Shown here in pieces: positions 15,854 to 25,363 of a stretch of DNA of 64,000 bases. Each line of letters opens with the position of its first letter. Positions within the stretch are counted from its first letter, which is position 1. Both the position numbers and the translations under genes were made by a program. Under the pieces are notes generated by a model. The model was not told the DNA's origin. It searched no databases and worked only from the letters and a program-made list of their open reading frames with translations. The stretch lies in contig NZ_JABEPQ010000002.1 in the NCBI RefSeq assembly GCF_013041615.1, positions 1 to 64,000 on the forward strand. Reading direction: 5' to 3'. This stretch comes from Knoellia koreensis (GTDB taxonomy: Bacteria > Actinomycetota > Actinomycetes > Actinomycetales > Dermatophilaceae).

Positions 15854-16222
15854 TTACGTCCGGCTGGTCGTCGCGGCCCGGTCGGCACGCCACGCGCGCA
15901 CGGCAGCGCGGTAGTGACGCTGCTCGGCCGCCCGGTCCTTGGCGACGCGGCACGCCTCGGCCTGCTCGAGCTCGGTCACGACGGACGGTGGCACGGGTTC
16001 GCCGGCCTTGACCTCGGCCATCATGCGCGACCCGTCGCGGGCCATCCGGAACAGCGGCCACATCGCCAGCAAGGCCACGACGGGGATGAGGACGACGGCG
16101 ATGCCGAGCAGCACCGGCACCGGCCGGCCGTCGGCGATGAGCGCGAAACCCCGCCACCCGATGGTCGCCGAGTAGAAGACGAGGATGACGAGAAGGACTG
16201 TGGCAGTGAGCTTTTCGCGCAC
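15854..16222 (-). CDS. Hypothetical two-helix membrane protein
   Basis: 122 residues, not recognised. Two membrane helices (LTATVLLVILVFYSATIGW and VLLGIAVVLIPVVALLAMWP) are followed by a charged, helical cytoplasmic tail rich in Arg and Glu. The GTG at 16222 lies one base after the dapB stop, so it is probably co-transcribed with dapB. Confidence 0.7.
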   Translation of the reverse strand: MREKLTATVLLVILVFYSATIGWRGFALIADGRPVPVLLGIAVVLIPVVALLAMWPLFRMARDGSRMMAEVKAGEPVPPSVVTELEQAEACRVAKDRAAEQRHYRAAVRAWRADRAATTSRT

Positions 16223-16223
16223 G

Positions 16224-16973
16224 TCAGGCCAGCCCGAGGTAGTGCTCGAGACCCACGGTGAGACCCGGGTGGTCAGCGACCCCGCGGATGCCGGCGAGCA
16301 CCCCCGGCATGAACGACTCGCGGTCGAAGGAGTCGTGCCGGATGGTCAGCATCTCGCCGGGGTTGCCGAGCAGCACCTCCTGGTGGGCGACGAGACCACG
16401 CAGCCGCACCGAGTGGACGGGTATGCCGTCGACGCGCGCGCCGCGGGCACCGTCGGGGTCGTGCGCGGTGGCGTCGGGAACGTCCGCGAGGCCGGCCTCG
16501 CGGCGCGCCTCGCCGACCAGCCGGGCGGTGCGGGCAGCGGTGCCGGAGGGTGCGTCGACCTTCGCGGGGTGGTGCAGCTCGACGATCTCGACGGACTCGT
16601 AGAACCTCGCGGCCTGCGCAGCGAAGCGCATCATGAGGATGGCGCCGATGGCGAAGTTGGGGGCGATGAGGACACCGACGTCGGGGTGGTCGGCGAGGCG
16701 GGCACGCAGGTCATCGAGACGCGCGTCGTCCCAGCCGGTGGTGCCGACCACGACGCTGACGCCGCGGTCGACGCAGTGCGCCACGACCTCGGGTGAGGAG
16801 TCCGGCACCGTGAGGTCCACGGCGACCTGGGCTCCCCCGAGGTCGCCGAGGTCGTCGCCGCGGCCGTACCGGCCGACCAGCTCCAGGTCCTCGGCCGCCT
16901 CGACCGCCTGGCACGCCTGCGACCCCATCCGGCCGTTCGCACCGATCACCGCCACCCGCGTCGTCGTCGCCAC
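16224..16973 (-). CDS. dapB: 4-hydroxy-tetrahydrodipicolinate reductase
   Basis: 249 residues, NAD(P)H-dependent reductase of the lysine/DAP pathway, the step after DapA. The nucleotide-binding VAVIGANGRMG is at the N-terminus, the family signature ELHHPAKVDAPSGTA is central (His pair and Lys for catalysis), and VVVGTTGWDD is present. The GTG at 16973 gives the usual start just before the Rossmann motif; an in-frame upstream extension to 16997 is less likely. One GIP codon set uses ATA to keep the GTATGCCG octamer at 16421. Confidence 0.95.
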   Translation of the reverse strand: MATTTRVAVIGANGRMGSQACQAVEAAEDLELVGRYGRGDDLGDLGGAQVAVDLTVPDSSPEVVAHCVDRGVSVVVGTTGWDDARLDDLRARLADHPDVGVLIAPNFAIGAILMMRFAAQAARFYESVEIVELHHPAKVDAPSGTAARTARLVGEARREAGLADVPDATAHDPDGARGARVDGIPVHSVRLRGLVAHQEVLLGNPGEMLTIRHDSFDRESFMPGVLAGIRGVADHPGLTVGLEHYLGLA

Positions 16974-17002
16974 GCGCCCAGCGTAACCACGCGGCATACC
17001 GA

Positions 17003-17038
17003 GGCGGCCCCGCCCCCAAGGATGGGGACGGGGCCGCC
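17003..17038. terminator. Strong hairpin between dapB start and nuclease stop
   Basis: A 15-bp GC-rich stem with one mismatch (GGCGGCCCCGCCCCC / GGGGACGGGGCCGCC) starts 19 bases after the nuclease stop codon. There is no U-tract, as is common in high-G+C genomes. Confidence 0.6.
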
Positions 17039-17056
17039 GAGGTGTGGCGAACGCGG

Positions 17057-19621
17057 CTACTTGGCGAACGCCGTGAGGCCCAGCACGACCGGGTCGTGGT
17101 CGGACGAGGCGTACGGGTCCGGCCGGTAGAAGTTGGTCGCGTGGTAGTTGTAGCGGCTGTACTGCAGGGCCACCGACTCACCGGCGTTGATGTTCCAGTG
17201 CGCCGCACCCGTCGACATCGCCAGGGCGACGTCGTTGACGAGGATGTGGTCGAGCGAACCGGACAGGCCGCTGAACGAGTACGAGTAGCGGTTCGGGTCG
17301 AACCGGCTGCCGACGTCGGTGTAGCCCGCCTTGTAGAGCACGTCCAGCGGGTCCTCCTGGGTGTAGGAGTTGTAGTCGCCCGCCATGACCACGGCCTTGG
17401 TGCCGGTGTCACCGAGGACCGTCGGCACCCAGTCGCGCAGCGCCTGCGCCTGCAGGATGCGGCTGGTGACCGAGGCGCCCTGGCCGTCTCCGGTGTCCTC
17501 GTCACCGGGGAACGGACCGGCCGAGCCCTTGGACTTGAAGTGGTTGACGACGAAGAGGAACTTGTCACCCTTGCCGTACTTCTTCTTGAACACCTGGGCG
17601 ATCGGCTCACGCGCGTTGCCGAAGGCCTGCGTCTCGCCCGACTGGGTGCCGAGGGCGCGCGAGGCGTCGACGCGCATCACGTTGGCGGGCTTGTAGATGA
17701 TGCCGGAGGTGATGAAGTCCTGCTGGTCGACCGGCGGCAGCTCCGTGGACGACGGGACGAACGCCCACGTGCCCGCGCCGGCCTTGGCGTTGAGCGCCCC
17801 GACCAGGCTCGCGAGCGAGGTGTCGCGCGGCTTGCCGAACTTGGCCGAGTTCTCGACCTCCATGAGGCCGACGACATCGGCGCCCATGGCGTTGATGGCC
17901 GCGACCTCCTTGTCCTGCTGTCGCTTGAGGTCGGCCGCGTCCCACGCACCGCGCTGGCCACAGCCGGTGCGCACGGTGACGCCGTTGTCGTCGCGGTCGT
18001 AGTAGGCGAGGCAGTTCGGGTCCTGCTCACCGAGGTCGGTGAAGTAGTTGAGGACGTTGAACGACGCGACCTTGAGGTCGGCGGTGCCGCGCTGGTTGAT
18101 GGCCGCAGCGTCGGGCGCTGCCGTCCGGGTGTTCTCGAAGACGGCCGGCGACTCAGCGTTGTCCGGTCCGACGACCTGCTCGGTCGGCTGGAAGCGCCAC
18201 AGGTCGAAGCGGTAGTCGACGACGACCGGCTTGGTGAAGGTGACGGAGGCACCGACGCGGACCGGCTTGTCGTTCGAGACGTATGCCGGCGTGAGGTCGC
18301 CGTTGAGGACGCACGGCGTCGGGCGGGTGCCACAGGCACCGGCGCTGTAGCTGCTCGCCGTGAAGTTGCTCGAGGCGCCGTCATCGAGGGTCACCTTGCG
18401 CCTGGCGTTGTCGGCGACGACCGCGTCGGCCTCCGGGGTGCCGGGCTTGGCCACCTCGGTGTTCTGCATCAGCGGACGGTCGCCGAAGGCCAGGCCGACC
18501 TCGCCGTACTGGTTGGTCGAGTAGGTGTTGGTGACCGTGTAGGCGCCGGTGGGCTGCATGAGCATGCCCTCGATCGACTCGCGGGCGGAGTCGGTGCCGG
18601 GCCAGGCGATGGTGAGGGGCTGGACCGGGCTGAACTCGGTGCCCGCGTCGGTGATGTCGGCAGCGGCTGCGGTGATCTCGGTGAGACCGCCGTACTCGCT
18701 GACCTTGCCCGTCACCTCGACGTAGTTGCCGATGACGACGTCCTCGTCGAGCGGGCTGGAGCTGCCGCCGGACTGGAACACGAAGACGCCGTCCGAGGCG
18801 CCGCTGGGGTTGGGCTCGGGTCCGGTGCCCTGGGTCTGCAGGAAGAAGCCGTGGAAGCCGCCGGTTGGGTAGGCCGCGGTGACGACGCCCTTGACGGTGA
18901 CGTTCTGGCCCACGAGCGGCGAACTGGTGCCGGTGCCCTGGACCTCGGCGATGGTCTTCTCCGTGGGCTCGCCGGGCGGGGTGCCGCCGCCACCGGTGCC
19001 GGGCGTGGGCGCGCCGGCCTTGAAGTCGGCGGCGTTGTCGGCGGTGTTGGTGCTGCTGGTGTTGCGCGACACGGACGTGGTGTTGGACGCCGTCGGGGCG
19101 GCGGCCGTGCCGGCCCAGTCGTCGGCGGTGCCGTAGCCGACGAAGTCGACGACCTGGGGCAGGTCGGAGCAGTCGGTCGTGCAGGTGGTTCCCGGCAGGG
19201 ACGTCTGGGTGTTGACCAGTGCCACCTTGCCGTTGGTGCCGCTGAGGTTGATGCCGCCGCTGACGTCGACCGGGAAGCTGGCGCCGGTGGTGCCTGAGGC
19301 ACCGCCCACGACGAGCTTGCCACCGGCCGGGATCGAGCCGGTCAGGTTGGTCTTGTTGCTCCAGCTGGTGCCGGTGGCGGAGGCGTACTGCACCGACCAG
19401 GTGCTGACGTCGACCGCGCTCGTGCCCTTGTTGACGAGCTCGATGAAGTCACGGTTGTAGGGTGCGCCGCTGTTGCCGCCGCCCCCGTAGACCTCGTTGA
19501 TGACGACCTGCGCCGTCGGCGAGGGCGCCGCCTGCGCGCTCGCTGCCGTGATCGTCACGGCTCCCGCGGCCAGCGCTACCGCGCCCACCGCCCCTGTCCA
19601 TTGCTTGCGGTGTCCGCGCAC
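17057..19621 (-). CDS. Secreted ExeM/NucH-type extracellular nuclease
   Basis: 854 residues. A signal peptide (basic start, VALAAGAVTITAASAQAA) is followed by a lamin-tail domain (VVINEVYGGGGNSGAPYNRD, about residues 38-190), an OB-fold nucleic-acid-binding region (about 220-330) and a large C-terminal endonuclease/exonuclease/phosphatase domain. In the latter, LKVASFNVLNYF, MEVENSAK, VVMAGDYNSY and SSDHDPVVLGL carry the expected Asn, Glu, Asp, Asn and His. It probably degrades extracellular DNA for nutrition or biofilm turnover. The GTG at 19621 has GGAGG six bases upstream. It lacks a visible sortase anchor, so it is likely released. Confidence 0.88.
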   Translation of the reverse strand: MRGHRKQWTGAVGAVALAAGAVTITAASAQAAPSPTAQVVINEVYGGGGNSGAPYNRDFIELVNKGTSAVDVSTWSVQYASATGTSWSNKTNLTGSIPAGGKLVVGGASGTTGASFPVDVSGGINLSGTNGKVALVNTQTSLPGTTCTTDCSDLPQVVDFVGYGTADDWAGTAAAPTASNTTSVSRNTSSTNTADNAADFKAGAPTPGTGGGGTPPGEPTEKTIAEVQGTGTSSPLVGQNVTVKGVVTAAYPTGGFHGFFLQTQGTGPEPNPSGASDGVFVFQSGGSSSPLDEDVVIGNYVEVTGKVSEYGGLTEITAAAADITDAGTEFSPVQPLTIAWPGTDSARESIEGMLMQPTGAYTVTNTYSTNQYGEVGLAFGDRPLMQNTEVAKPGTPEADAVVADNARRKVTLDDGASSNFTASSYSAGACGTRPTPCVLNGDLTPAYVSNDKPVRVGASVTFTKPVVVDYRFDLWRFQPTEQVVGPDNAESPAVFENTRTAAPDAAAINQRGTADLKVASFNVLNYFTDLGEQDPNCLAYYDRDDNGVTVRTGCGQRGAWDAADLKRQQDKEVAAINAMGADVVGLMEVENSAKFGKPRDTSLASLVGALNAKAGAGTWAFVPSSTELPPVDQQDFITSGIIYKPANVMRVDASRALGTQSGETQAFGNAREPIAQVFKKKYGKGDKFLFVVNHFKSKGSAGPFPGDEDTGDGQGASVTSRILQAQALRDWVPTVLGDTGTKAVVMAGDYNSYTQEDPLDVLYKAGYTDVGSRFDPNRYSYSFSGLSGSLDHILVNDVALAMSTGAAHWNINAGESVALQYSRYNYHATNFYRPDPYASSDHDPVVLGLTAFAK

Positions 19622-19746
19622 AGCAGTCCTCCACGACCGGTACTCGATTGGGTGTGGCCGCCCGGGAACCGGCCCGGGGGCAGAGTGGCATCACACCACG
19701 CCGAGGAGGAATGCGGAACAGCCGGGAGACGACGTAAAGGTAAAGG

Positions 19747-20970
19747 TCAGGTCAGTTCTTCGAGCGGGACGCCGGGGTCGGCCAGCCGATCCGGGTCGAC
19801 CGCCTTGTCCGAGGCGATGAGAGCCTTGATCTGGTCGCCCACGTCCCACACGTTGACGTTCATCCCCGCGACCACCTTGCCGTCGTGCAGCCAGAACGCG
19901 ATGAACTCGCGCCCGCTGAGGTCGCCACGCACGACGACGTCGTCCTCGGGGTCCGCAAGGCCGAAGTACTCCATGCCCAGGTCGTACTGGTCGGTGAAGA
20001 AGTACGGCAGCTCGGGGTCCGGACCCTCCTGCTCGAGCATGCCCGCCACGACCACCTGCGGCTGGTTGAGGGCGTTGGCCCAGTGCTCCACCCGGACCCG
20101 GTGGCCCACGACGGGGTTCTCGACGTTGGCGACGTCGCCCGCGGCGAAGATGTCCGGGTCGCTGGTGCGGCCCTGGGCGTCGGCGGTGACACCGTTGTCG
20201 ACGTCCAGGCCGGCGTCCTTGGCCAGCTCCACGTTGGGGCTGGCGCCGACCCCGACGACCACCGTGTCGGCCGGGATGTCCGTGCCGTCGGCGAGACGCA
20301 CGCCGCTGACACCGTCCTCGGTGCCCAGGACCTCCTCGACCGTGACACCCGTGCGGATGTCGACGCCGTGCTCGCGGTGCAGATCGGCAAACACCTGGGC
20401 GATCTGCGGGCCCAGCACGCGGACCAGGGGCAGGTCGAGAGACTCGAGCACGGTGACGTCGGCGCCTGCGTCGGCAGCCGCGGAGGCCACCTCCAGCCCG
20501 ATCCAGCCGCCACCGATGAAGACGACCTTGCGGCCCGGTTGCAGGGCCTCACGGATGCGGTCGCTGTCCTCGATCGTGCGCAGGGTGAGCACTCCCGGTC
20601 GGTCGGCGCCGGGCAGGTCGAGGTGGCGCGGCGAGCTGCCGGTCGCGAGCAGGAGCCGGTCGTAGGGGATCCGCTCGCCACCCTGCAGCTCGACCTCCTT
20701 GGCGTCCCGGTCGATCGCCTCGACCCGGGTGCCGGTGCGCACCTCGACGTCGTGGTCGGCATACCACTGCGCGTCGTGGACGAACGCGTCGTCGAGCTTC
20801 TCCCCGGTCTTGAGGTAGTCCTTCGACAACGGTGGCCGTTCGTACGGCAGGTGCCGCTCGGCGCCGACGAGGACGATGTGTCCCTCGAACCCCTTGTCCC
20901 GCAATGCTTCAACGGCCTTGCCACCCGCCAAGCCGGCACCGACCACCACGAACGTCCTCTCGTCACTCAT
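19747..20970 (-). CDS. FAD-dependent ferredoxin-reductase-like oxidoreductase
   Basis: 407 residues, pyridine-nucleotide-disulfide oxidoreductase fold of the ferredoxin/rubredoxin reductase (BphA4/AlkT-like) type. FAD-binding VVVGAGLAGGKAVEALRDKG at the N-terminus, NAD-binding VFIGGGWIGLEVASAAADAG in the middle, FAD second motif DPDIFAAGDVANVEN, and a C-terminal reductase domain. It would pass electrons from NAD(P)H to a ferredoxin for an unknown oxygenase. No oxygenase or ferredoxin gene is adjacent. Confidence 0.88.
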   Translation of the reverse strand: MSDERTFVVVGAGLAGGKAVEALRDKGFEGHIVLVGAERHLPYERPPLSKDYLKTGEKLDDAFVHDAQWYADHDVEVRTGTRVEAIDRDAKEVELQGGERIPYDRLLLATGSSPRHLDLPGADRPGVLTLRTIEDSDRIREALQPGRKVVFIGGGWIGLEVASAAADAGADVTVLESLDLPLVRVLGPQIAQVFADLHREHGVDIRTGVTVEEVLGTEDGVSGVRLADGTDIPADTVVVGVGASPNVELAKDAGLDVDNGVTADAQGRTSDPDIFAAGDVANVENPVVGHRVRVEHWANALNQPQVVVAGMLEQEGPDPELPYFFTDQYDLGMEYFGLADPEDDVVVRGDLSGREFIAFWLHDGKVVAGMNVNVWDVGDQIKALIASDKAVDPDRLADPGVPLEELT

Positions 20971-21027
20971 GCGTCCATCCTTGACGGGACACCGGCGACT
21001 GGCAACGGGACCACGCGGCCCCCACGC

Positions 21028-21453
21028 TCACGCATGGCGGCCCGCGGCCAGGCGCCACAGGGCCACGGCGGCCCCGAGCAGTCCGAAGTCGCGCAGCGCC
21101 ACGTCCCAGTACTCCCCCAGCGTCACGAGGTTGACGATGATCCCGGCCAACCACAGGGCCACGACGGGTGCGCCCCACCGCGGGCGCACCGCGACGAGCA
21201 GGCCCGCGATGACCTCGACCACGCCCACGGCATACATCGCCTGTTGCGCAGTGCCCGGCACGAGGTCGTCGATCCACGGTGCGAGGTACTGCGTCCAGTC
21301 GGTCATGAGGTTGGTGAACTTGTCGAGGCCGAACACGACGGGTGCGACGGTGAATACGGTGCGCAGCAGCAGGAAGGCCTCGTGTGCGCCGCGGTCGGGT
21401 GCAGCTGTCGTCGCGGGGGCTGCCGCGGATGGTGAGGGCTGGGTTGCGGTCAT
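21028..21453 (-). CDS. DoxX-like membrane protein
   Basis: 141 residues with four membrane helices typical of DoxX family proteins (first around LLLRTVFTVAPVVFGLDKF; then YAVGVVEVIAGLLVAV; PVVALWLAGIIVNLVTLG; DFGLLGAAVALWRLA). It reads away from the regulator at 21536, sharing a symmetric operator region, so it is very likely that regulator's target. DoxX proteins have been linked to thiol/redox stress, which fits the Cys-bearing regulator, but the role here is inferred. Confidence 0.8.
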   Translation of the reverse strand: MTATQPSPSAAAPATTAAPDRGAHEAFLLLRTVFTVAPVVFGLDKFTNLMTDWTQYLAPWIDDLVPGTAQQAMYAVGVVEVIAGLLVAVRPRWGAPVVALWLAGIIVNLVTLGEYWDVALRDFGLLGAAVALWRLAAGRHA

Positions 21454-21468
21454 GGCACGCTCCGATCT

Positions 21469-21533
21469 CTAACGGATAGATATTTTGACTTTAGAAGTCC
21501 CGTCGGACAAACGTCAATGGATCTATCCTTTAG
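21469..21533. promoter_or_regulatory. Paired inverted operators in a divergent promoter
   Basis: CTAACGGATAGAT (21469-21481) and its inverted counterpart ATCTATCCTTTAG (21521-21533) share CTAAmGGATAGAT and overlap the predicted -10 boxes of each divergent gene: TATCCG on the minus side and TATCCT (21524-21529) on the plus side. The plus promoter would start transcription at the ATG at 21536, giving a leaderless mRNA. The divergent regulator is the obvious ligand-sensing repressor for both. Confidence 0.7.
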
Positions 21534-21535
21534 AA

Positions 21536-22216
21536 ATGACGACTCCCGATCCGCTGGCCGCCGTGGGCGCGCTCGCCGAACCCACCCGCCGCGCTCTCTA
21601 CGACGCCGTCGCGCAGGCCGACGCCCCGATCGGGCGTGAGCAGGCGGCCGAGCAGATCGGGGTGCCTGCCCACTCGGCGAAGTTCCACCTCGACCGGCTC
21701 GTCGACGAGGGGCTGCTCGAGGTGGAGTACCGCCGGCCGGAGGGCCGCTCGGGCCCGGGTGCCGGTCGGCCGACGAAGCTCTACCGACGGGCCGGTGCCG
21801 ACGTGACCGTGTCCCTGCCACCACGCCACTACGACGTGGCTGCGCAGGTGCTCGCCGATGCGGTCGAGCAGGCGACGACGGCAGGTATGCCGCTCCCGGA
21901 CGCCGTGCGTGAGGCGGCAGTCCGCGCCGGGCGGGCGTTGGCCGCCGAGCCGCCTGCCCCGCGGGCCCGACGGCCGCTGCGCCGGCTCGCCGAGCTGCTG
22001 CGGCGGCGCGGGTACGAGCCGCGCGTCGACGACCGCGACGAGGAGCTGATGCTCGCCAACTGCCCGTTCGACCGGCTCGCCCGCCACCACACCGAGCTGG
22101 TCTGCGGCCTCAACCTCGCGCTGGTCGAGGGTGCCGTGGAGGGGCTGGGCGGTGGCGTGGAGCCCAGACTCGACCCCGCGCCCGGCTACTGCTGCGTCCG
22201 GGCCACCGCCACCTGA
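21536..22216 (+). CDS. ArsR/SufR-type winged-helix regulator with C-terminal Cys cluster
   Basis: 226 residues. A winged helix-turn-helix (EPTRRALYDAVAQA, AEQIGVPAHSAKFHLDRLVD, wing GAGRPTKLYRRAG) is followed by an effector domain ending with four cysteines, C176 (LANCPF), C190 (ELVCGLN) and C219/C220 (GYCCV). This pattern is like the iron-sulfur-binding regulators of the SufR group, so it may sense redox or iron-sulfur status. The ATG abuts the right-hand operator, and the mRNA is probably leaderless. It likely represses itself and the DoxX gene. Confidence 0.75.
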   Translation: MTTPDPLAAVGALAEPTRRALYDAVAQADAPIGREQAAEQIGVPAHSAKFHLDRLVDEGLLEVEYRRPEGRSGPGAGRPTKLYRRAGADVTVSLPPRHYDVAAQVLADAVEQATTAGMPLPDAVREAAVRAGRALAAEPPAPRARRPLRRLAELLRRRGYEPRVDDRDEELMLANCPFDRLARHHTELVCGLNLALVEGAVEGLGGGVEPRLDPAPGYCCVRATAT

Positions 22217-22252
22217 CCACTCGAGCGACTTCGGTCCGTCGCGTCAACGACA

Positions 22253-22286
22253 ACGGGCCGGCACACCGTGTGGTGTGCCGGCCCGT
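22253..22286. terminator. Bidirectional terminator hairpin
   Basis: A perfect 15-bp stem, ACGGGCCGGCACACC (22253-22267) and its complement (22272-22286), with a GTGT loop, lies between the convergent ends of the regulator gene and pnp. Confidence 0.85.
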
Positions 22287-22301
22287 GGCCTGTGACGAAC
22301 G

Positions 22302-24752
22302 TCAGGCGTTCGCGTCCTCCGCGGCGGGGGCCTCGGACTGACCGCCCTCACCGTTACCCGAGTCACCGTTGCCGGAGTCACTGCGGTCACCGCGGCCACG
22401 ACGGCGGCGGTTGCGCGAGCGACCGCCCTCACGACGCTCACCGCGCTCCTCGCGGTCACCCTGGGCGTTGCCCTCGGCCTGGTCGGCCTCGGCAGCACCG
22501 GCAGAGTCGCCAGCCGGTGCGGCGGCGGCGGCGGGGGCGTCGCCGCCCTCACCCTCGGGCAGCACCGCGGCAAGCGAGAGCTTGCCGCGCGGGTCGATCT
22601 CCTTGAGCTCGACCTGGACCTTCTGGCCGACAGACAGGACGTCCTCGACGGCGTCGATCCGCTTGCCGCCGACCAGCTTGCGCACCTCGGAGATGTGCAG
22701 CAGGCCGTCCTTGCCGGGCAGCAGCGAAATGAACGCACCGAACGTGGTGGTCTTCACGACGGTGCCGAGGAACCGCTCGCCCACCTCGGGCATCTGCGGG
22801 TTGGCGATCGCGTTGACCATCGCCCGCGCAGCCTCGGCCGAGGGGCCGTCGGTGGCGCCGATGTAGACGGTGCCGTCGTCCTCGATCGAGATGTCGGCGC
22901 CGGTCTCGTCCTGGATCTGGTTGATCATCTTGCCCTTCGGCCCGATGACCTCACCGATCTTGTCGACCGGGACCTGCACACTGATCACGCGCGGGGCGAA
23001 CGGGCTCATCTCGTCGGGAACGTCGATGGCCTCGTTCATCACATCAAGGATGTGCAGCCGGGCGTCACGGGCCTGGGTCAGCGCGCCGGCCAGCACCGAG
23101 GCGGGGATGCCGTCGAGCTTGGTGTCGAGCTGGATGGCCGTGACGAAGTCCTTCGTACCGGCGACCTTGAAGTCCATGTCACCGAACGCGTCCTCGGCGC
23201 CGAGGATGTCGGTCAGCGCGGCATACTCCGTCTTGCCGTCGACCTCGTCGGAGACGAGGCCCATCGCGATGCCGGCGACCGGGGCGCGCAGCGGCACACC
23301 GGCGTTGAGCAGCGACAGGGTCGAGGCGCAGACCGAGCCCATCGAGGTGGACCCGTTGGAGCCCATCGCCTCGGAGACCTGGCGGATCGCGTACGGGAAC
23401 TCCTCGCGCGTCGGCAGCACCGGCATGAGCGCCCGCTCGGCGAGCGCGCCGTGGCCGATCTCGCGGCGCTTGGGCGAACCCACGCGACCGGTCTCACCGG
23501 TGGAGAACGGCGGGAAGTTGTAGTTGTGCATGTAGCGCTTGCGCGTCACCGGCGACAACGTGTCGAGCTGCTGCTCCATGCGGAGCATGTTCAGCGTGGT
23601 GACACCCAGGATCTGGGTCTCGCCGCGCTCGAACAGCGCCGAGCCGTGCACCCGCGGGAGCACCTCGACCTCGGCGGACAGCTGGCGGATGTCGGCGAGC
23701 CCACGACCGTCGATGCGCACCTTGTCCTTGAGGATGCGCTGGCGGACGAGCTTCTTCTGCAGGGCCCGGTATGCCGCGGACAGCTCGCTCTCGCGACCCG
23801 TGAACTCCTTGGGGTCGTCCTCGGTGAACGCCAGGGCGGCCTTCATGCCGTCCTTGATCTCGTCGATCCGGGCCTCGCGCTCCTGCTTGTCGGCGATGGT
23901 GAGCGCCTGGGCCAGGTCCGCCGACGTGGCGGCCTCGACCGCGGCGAACGCGTCGGGCTCGTAGTCGATGAAGAGCGGGAACTCCTCGACCGGCTTGGCG
24001 GCCTTGGACGCGAGCTCGGCCTGGGCCTCGCACAGCACGCGGATGAACTTCTTCGCGGCCTCGAGACCCTCGGCGACGACCTCCTCGGTCGGAGCCTGCT
24101 TGCCCTCGTTCTTGACGAGGTTCCAGGTCGACTCGGTCGACTCGGCCTCGACCATCATGATGGCGACGTCGTCGCCCACGATGCGGCCGGCCACGACCAT
24201 GTCGAACGCCGAGCGCTCGATGTCGCTGAAGTTCGGGAACGCGACCCACTGGCCGTCGATCAGGCTGACCCGGACGCCACCGATCGGGCCGGAGAACGGC
24301 AGACCGGAGATCTGGGTGGAGGCGCTCGCGGCGTTGATCGCGAGCACGTCGTACTGGTGGTCGGGGTTGAGCGCCAGGACCGTGATGACGACCTGGACCT
24401 CGTTGCGCAGACCCTTGACGAAGGACGGGCGCAGCGGCCGGTCGATCAGGCGGCAGGTGAGGATGGCGTCGGTCGACGGGCGGCCCTCACGACGGAAGAA
24501 CGAACCGGGGATCTTGCCCGCGGCATACATCCGCTCCTCGACGTCCACGGTCAGGGGGAAGAAGTCGAAACCCTCGCGCGGGTGCTTCCCGGCGGTGGTG
24601 GTGGACAGCAACATCGTGTCGTCGTCCAGGTATGCGGCGACGGAGCCGCCGGCCTGCTTGGCCAGTCGTCCAGTCTCGAACCGGACCTTGCGGGTGCCGA
24701 AGCTGCCGTTGTCGATGACGGCTTCGGCGAAGGTGATCTCTGGACCCTCCAT
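22302..24752 (-). CDS. pnp: Polyribonucleotide nucleotidyltransferase (PNPase)
   Basis: 816 residues from the ATG at 24752, which has GGAGGG about five bases upstream; ATGs at 24764 and 24797 are in frame but poorly supported. Phosphorolytic 3'-5' exoribonuclease. Two RNase PH domains (first starting [20 protein letters not shown]; second with [11 protein letters not shown] and catalytic [19 protein letters not shown]), a KH domain with GPKG, and an S1 domain ([20 protein letters not shown]). The C-terminal tail of about 110 residues is Ala/Glu/Gly-rich and ends in an Arg-rich RNA-binding-like patch ([14 protein letters not shown]). The purine-rich leader may mediate autoregulation, as known for pnp elsewhere. 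Confidence 0.96.
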   Translation of the reverse strand: MEGPEITFAEAVIDNGSFGTRKVRFETGRLAKQAGGSVAAYLDDDTMLLSTTTAGKHPREGFDFFPLTVDVEERMYAAGKIPGSFFRREGRPSTDAILTCRLIDRPLRPSFVKGLRNEVQVVITVLALNPDHQYDVLAINAASASTQISGLPFSGPIGGVRVSLIDGQWVAFPNFSDIERSAFDMVVAGRIVGDDVAIMMVEAESTESTWNLVKNEGKQAPTEEVVAEGLEAAKKFIRVLCEAQAELASKAAKPVEEFPLFIDYEPDAFAAVEAATSADLAQALTIADKQEREARIDEIKDGMKAALAFTEDDPKEFTGRESELSAAYRALQKKLVRQRILKDKVRIDGRGLADIRQLSAEVEVLPRVHGSALFERGETQILGVTTLNMLRMEQQLDTLSPVTRKRYMHNYNFPPFSTGETGRVGSPKRREIGHGALAERALMPVLPTREEFPYAIRQVSEAMGSNGSTSMGSVCASTLSLLNAGVPLRAPVAGIAMGLVSDEVDGKTEYAALTDILGAEDAFGDMDFKVAGTKDFVTAIQLDTKLDGIPASVLAGALTQARDARLHILDVMNEAIDVPDEMSPFAPRVISVQVPVDKIGEVIGPKGKMINQIQDETGADISIEDDGTVYIGATDGPSAEAARAMVNAIANPQMPEVGERFLGTVVKTTTFGAFISLLPGKDGLLHISEVRKLVGGKRIDAVEDVLSVGQKVQVELKEIDPRGKLSLAAVLPEGEGGDAPAAAAAPAGDSAGAAEADQAEGNAQGDREERGERREGGRSRNRRRRGRGDRSDSGNGDSGNGEGGQSEAPAAEDANA

Positions 24753-24880
24753 TGGGCCCTCCATTTCTTTTGTCTCTCGGGCGATCTCGCGCATCATCGT
24801 TGTGCGCTCGATTTCTTCTTTGGTCTTTCCCGTATGCAGTTGTGGTGCCTCGCTCGGGGCGAGACCGTTCTCATGCGAAA

Positions 24881-24910
24881 GGGACGGCCCTCGATGGTGA
24901 GGACCGTCCC
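24881..24910 (-). terminator. Intrinsic terminator downstream of rpsO
   Basis: On the minus strand, GGGACGGTCCTC...GAGGGCCGTCCC forms a nearly perfect hairpin, followed by TTTCGC, 11 bases after the rpsO stop. pnp probably also has its own promoter in 24753-24880. Confidence 0.7.
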
Positions 24911-24920
24911 TCTCGGATGC

Positions 24921-25190
24921 TTATCGGCGCAGACCGAGGCGCTTGATTAGCGAGCGGTAACGCTCGATGTCGACGCTCTCCAGGTAACGCAGGAGGCGGC
25001 GGCGACGGCCAACCAGGAGCAGGAGGCCGCGACGGCTGTGGTGGTCGTGCTTGTGCTGCCGCGAGTGCTCGGTGAGGTCCTTGATGCGCTGCGTGAGCAG
25101 GGCGATCTGCACCTCCGGCGAGCCGGTGTCGCCCTCGGCGGTGGCGTACTCGGCCATGATCTTCTTCTTGACGTCAGCGTCCAACGACAT
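24921..25190 (-). CDS. rpsO: 30S ribosomal protein S15
   Basis: 89 residues, full length. S15 binds the central domain of 16S rRNA early in 30S assembly. The family signature is intact: [56 protein letters not shown]. The usual rpsO-pnp order is kept. The start has an AGAAGGAGA Shine-Dalgarno on the minus strand. Confidence 0.97.
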   Translation of the reverse strand: MSLDADVKKKIMAEYATAEGDTGSPEVQIALLTQRIKDLTEHSRQHKHDHHSRRGLLLLVGRRRRLLRYLESVDIERYRSLIKRLGLRR

Positions 25191-25363
25191 GGAGCGACAC
25201 TCTCCTTCTCAGGGTTGTTGCGCGGTGCCTCAGGGCTTGTCCACCTGGGCGCTCTGGATCCGCGGCCGGTCTACGGCAGGGTTCAGGCTACCAGCGGGCA
25301 GGTATGCCGCCCTAATCGGCGACGGGCCCCACCCGGGAGCCGACTCCCCTACAGTCTGCCCCT

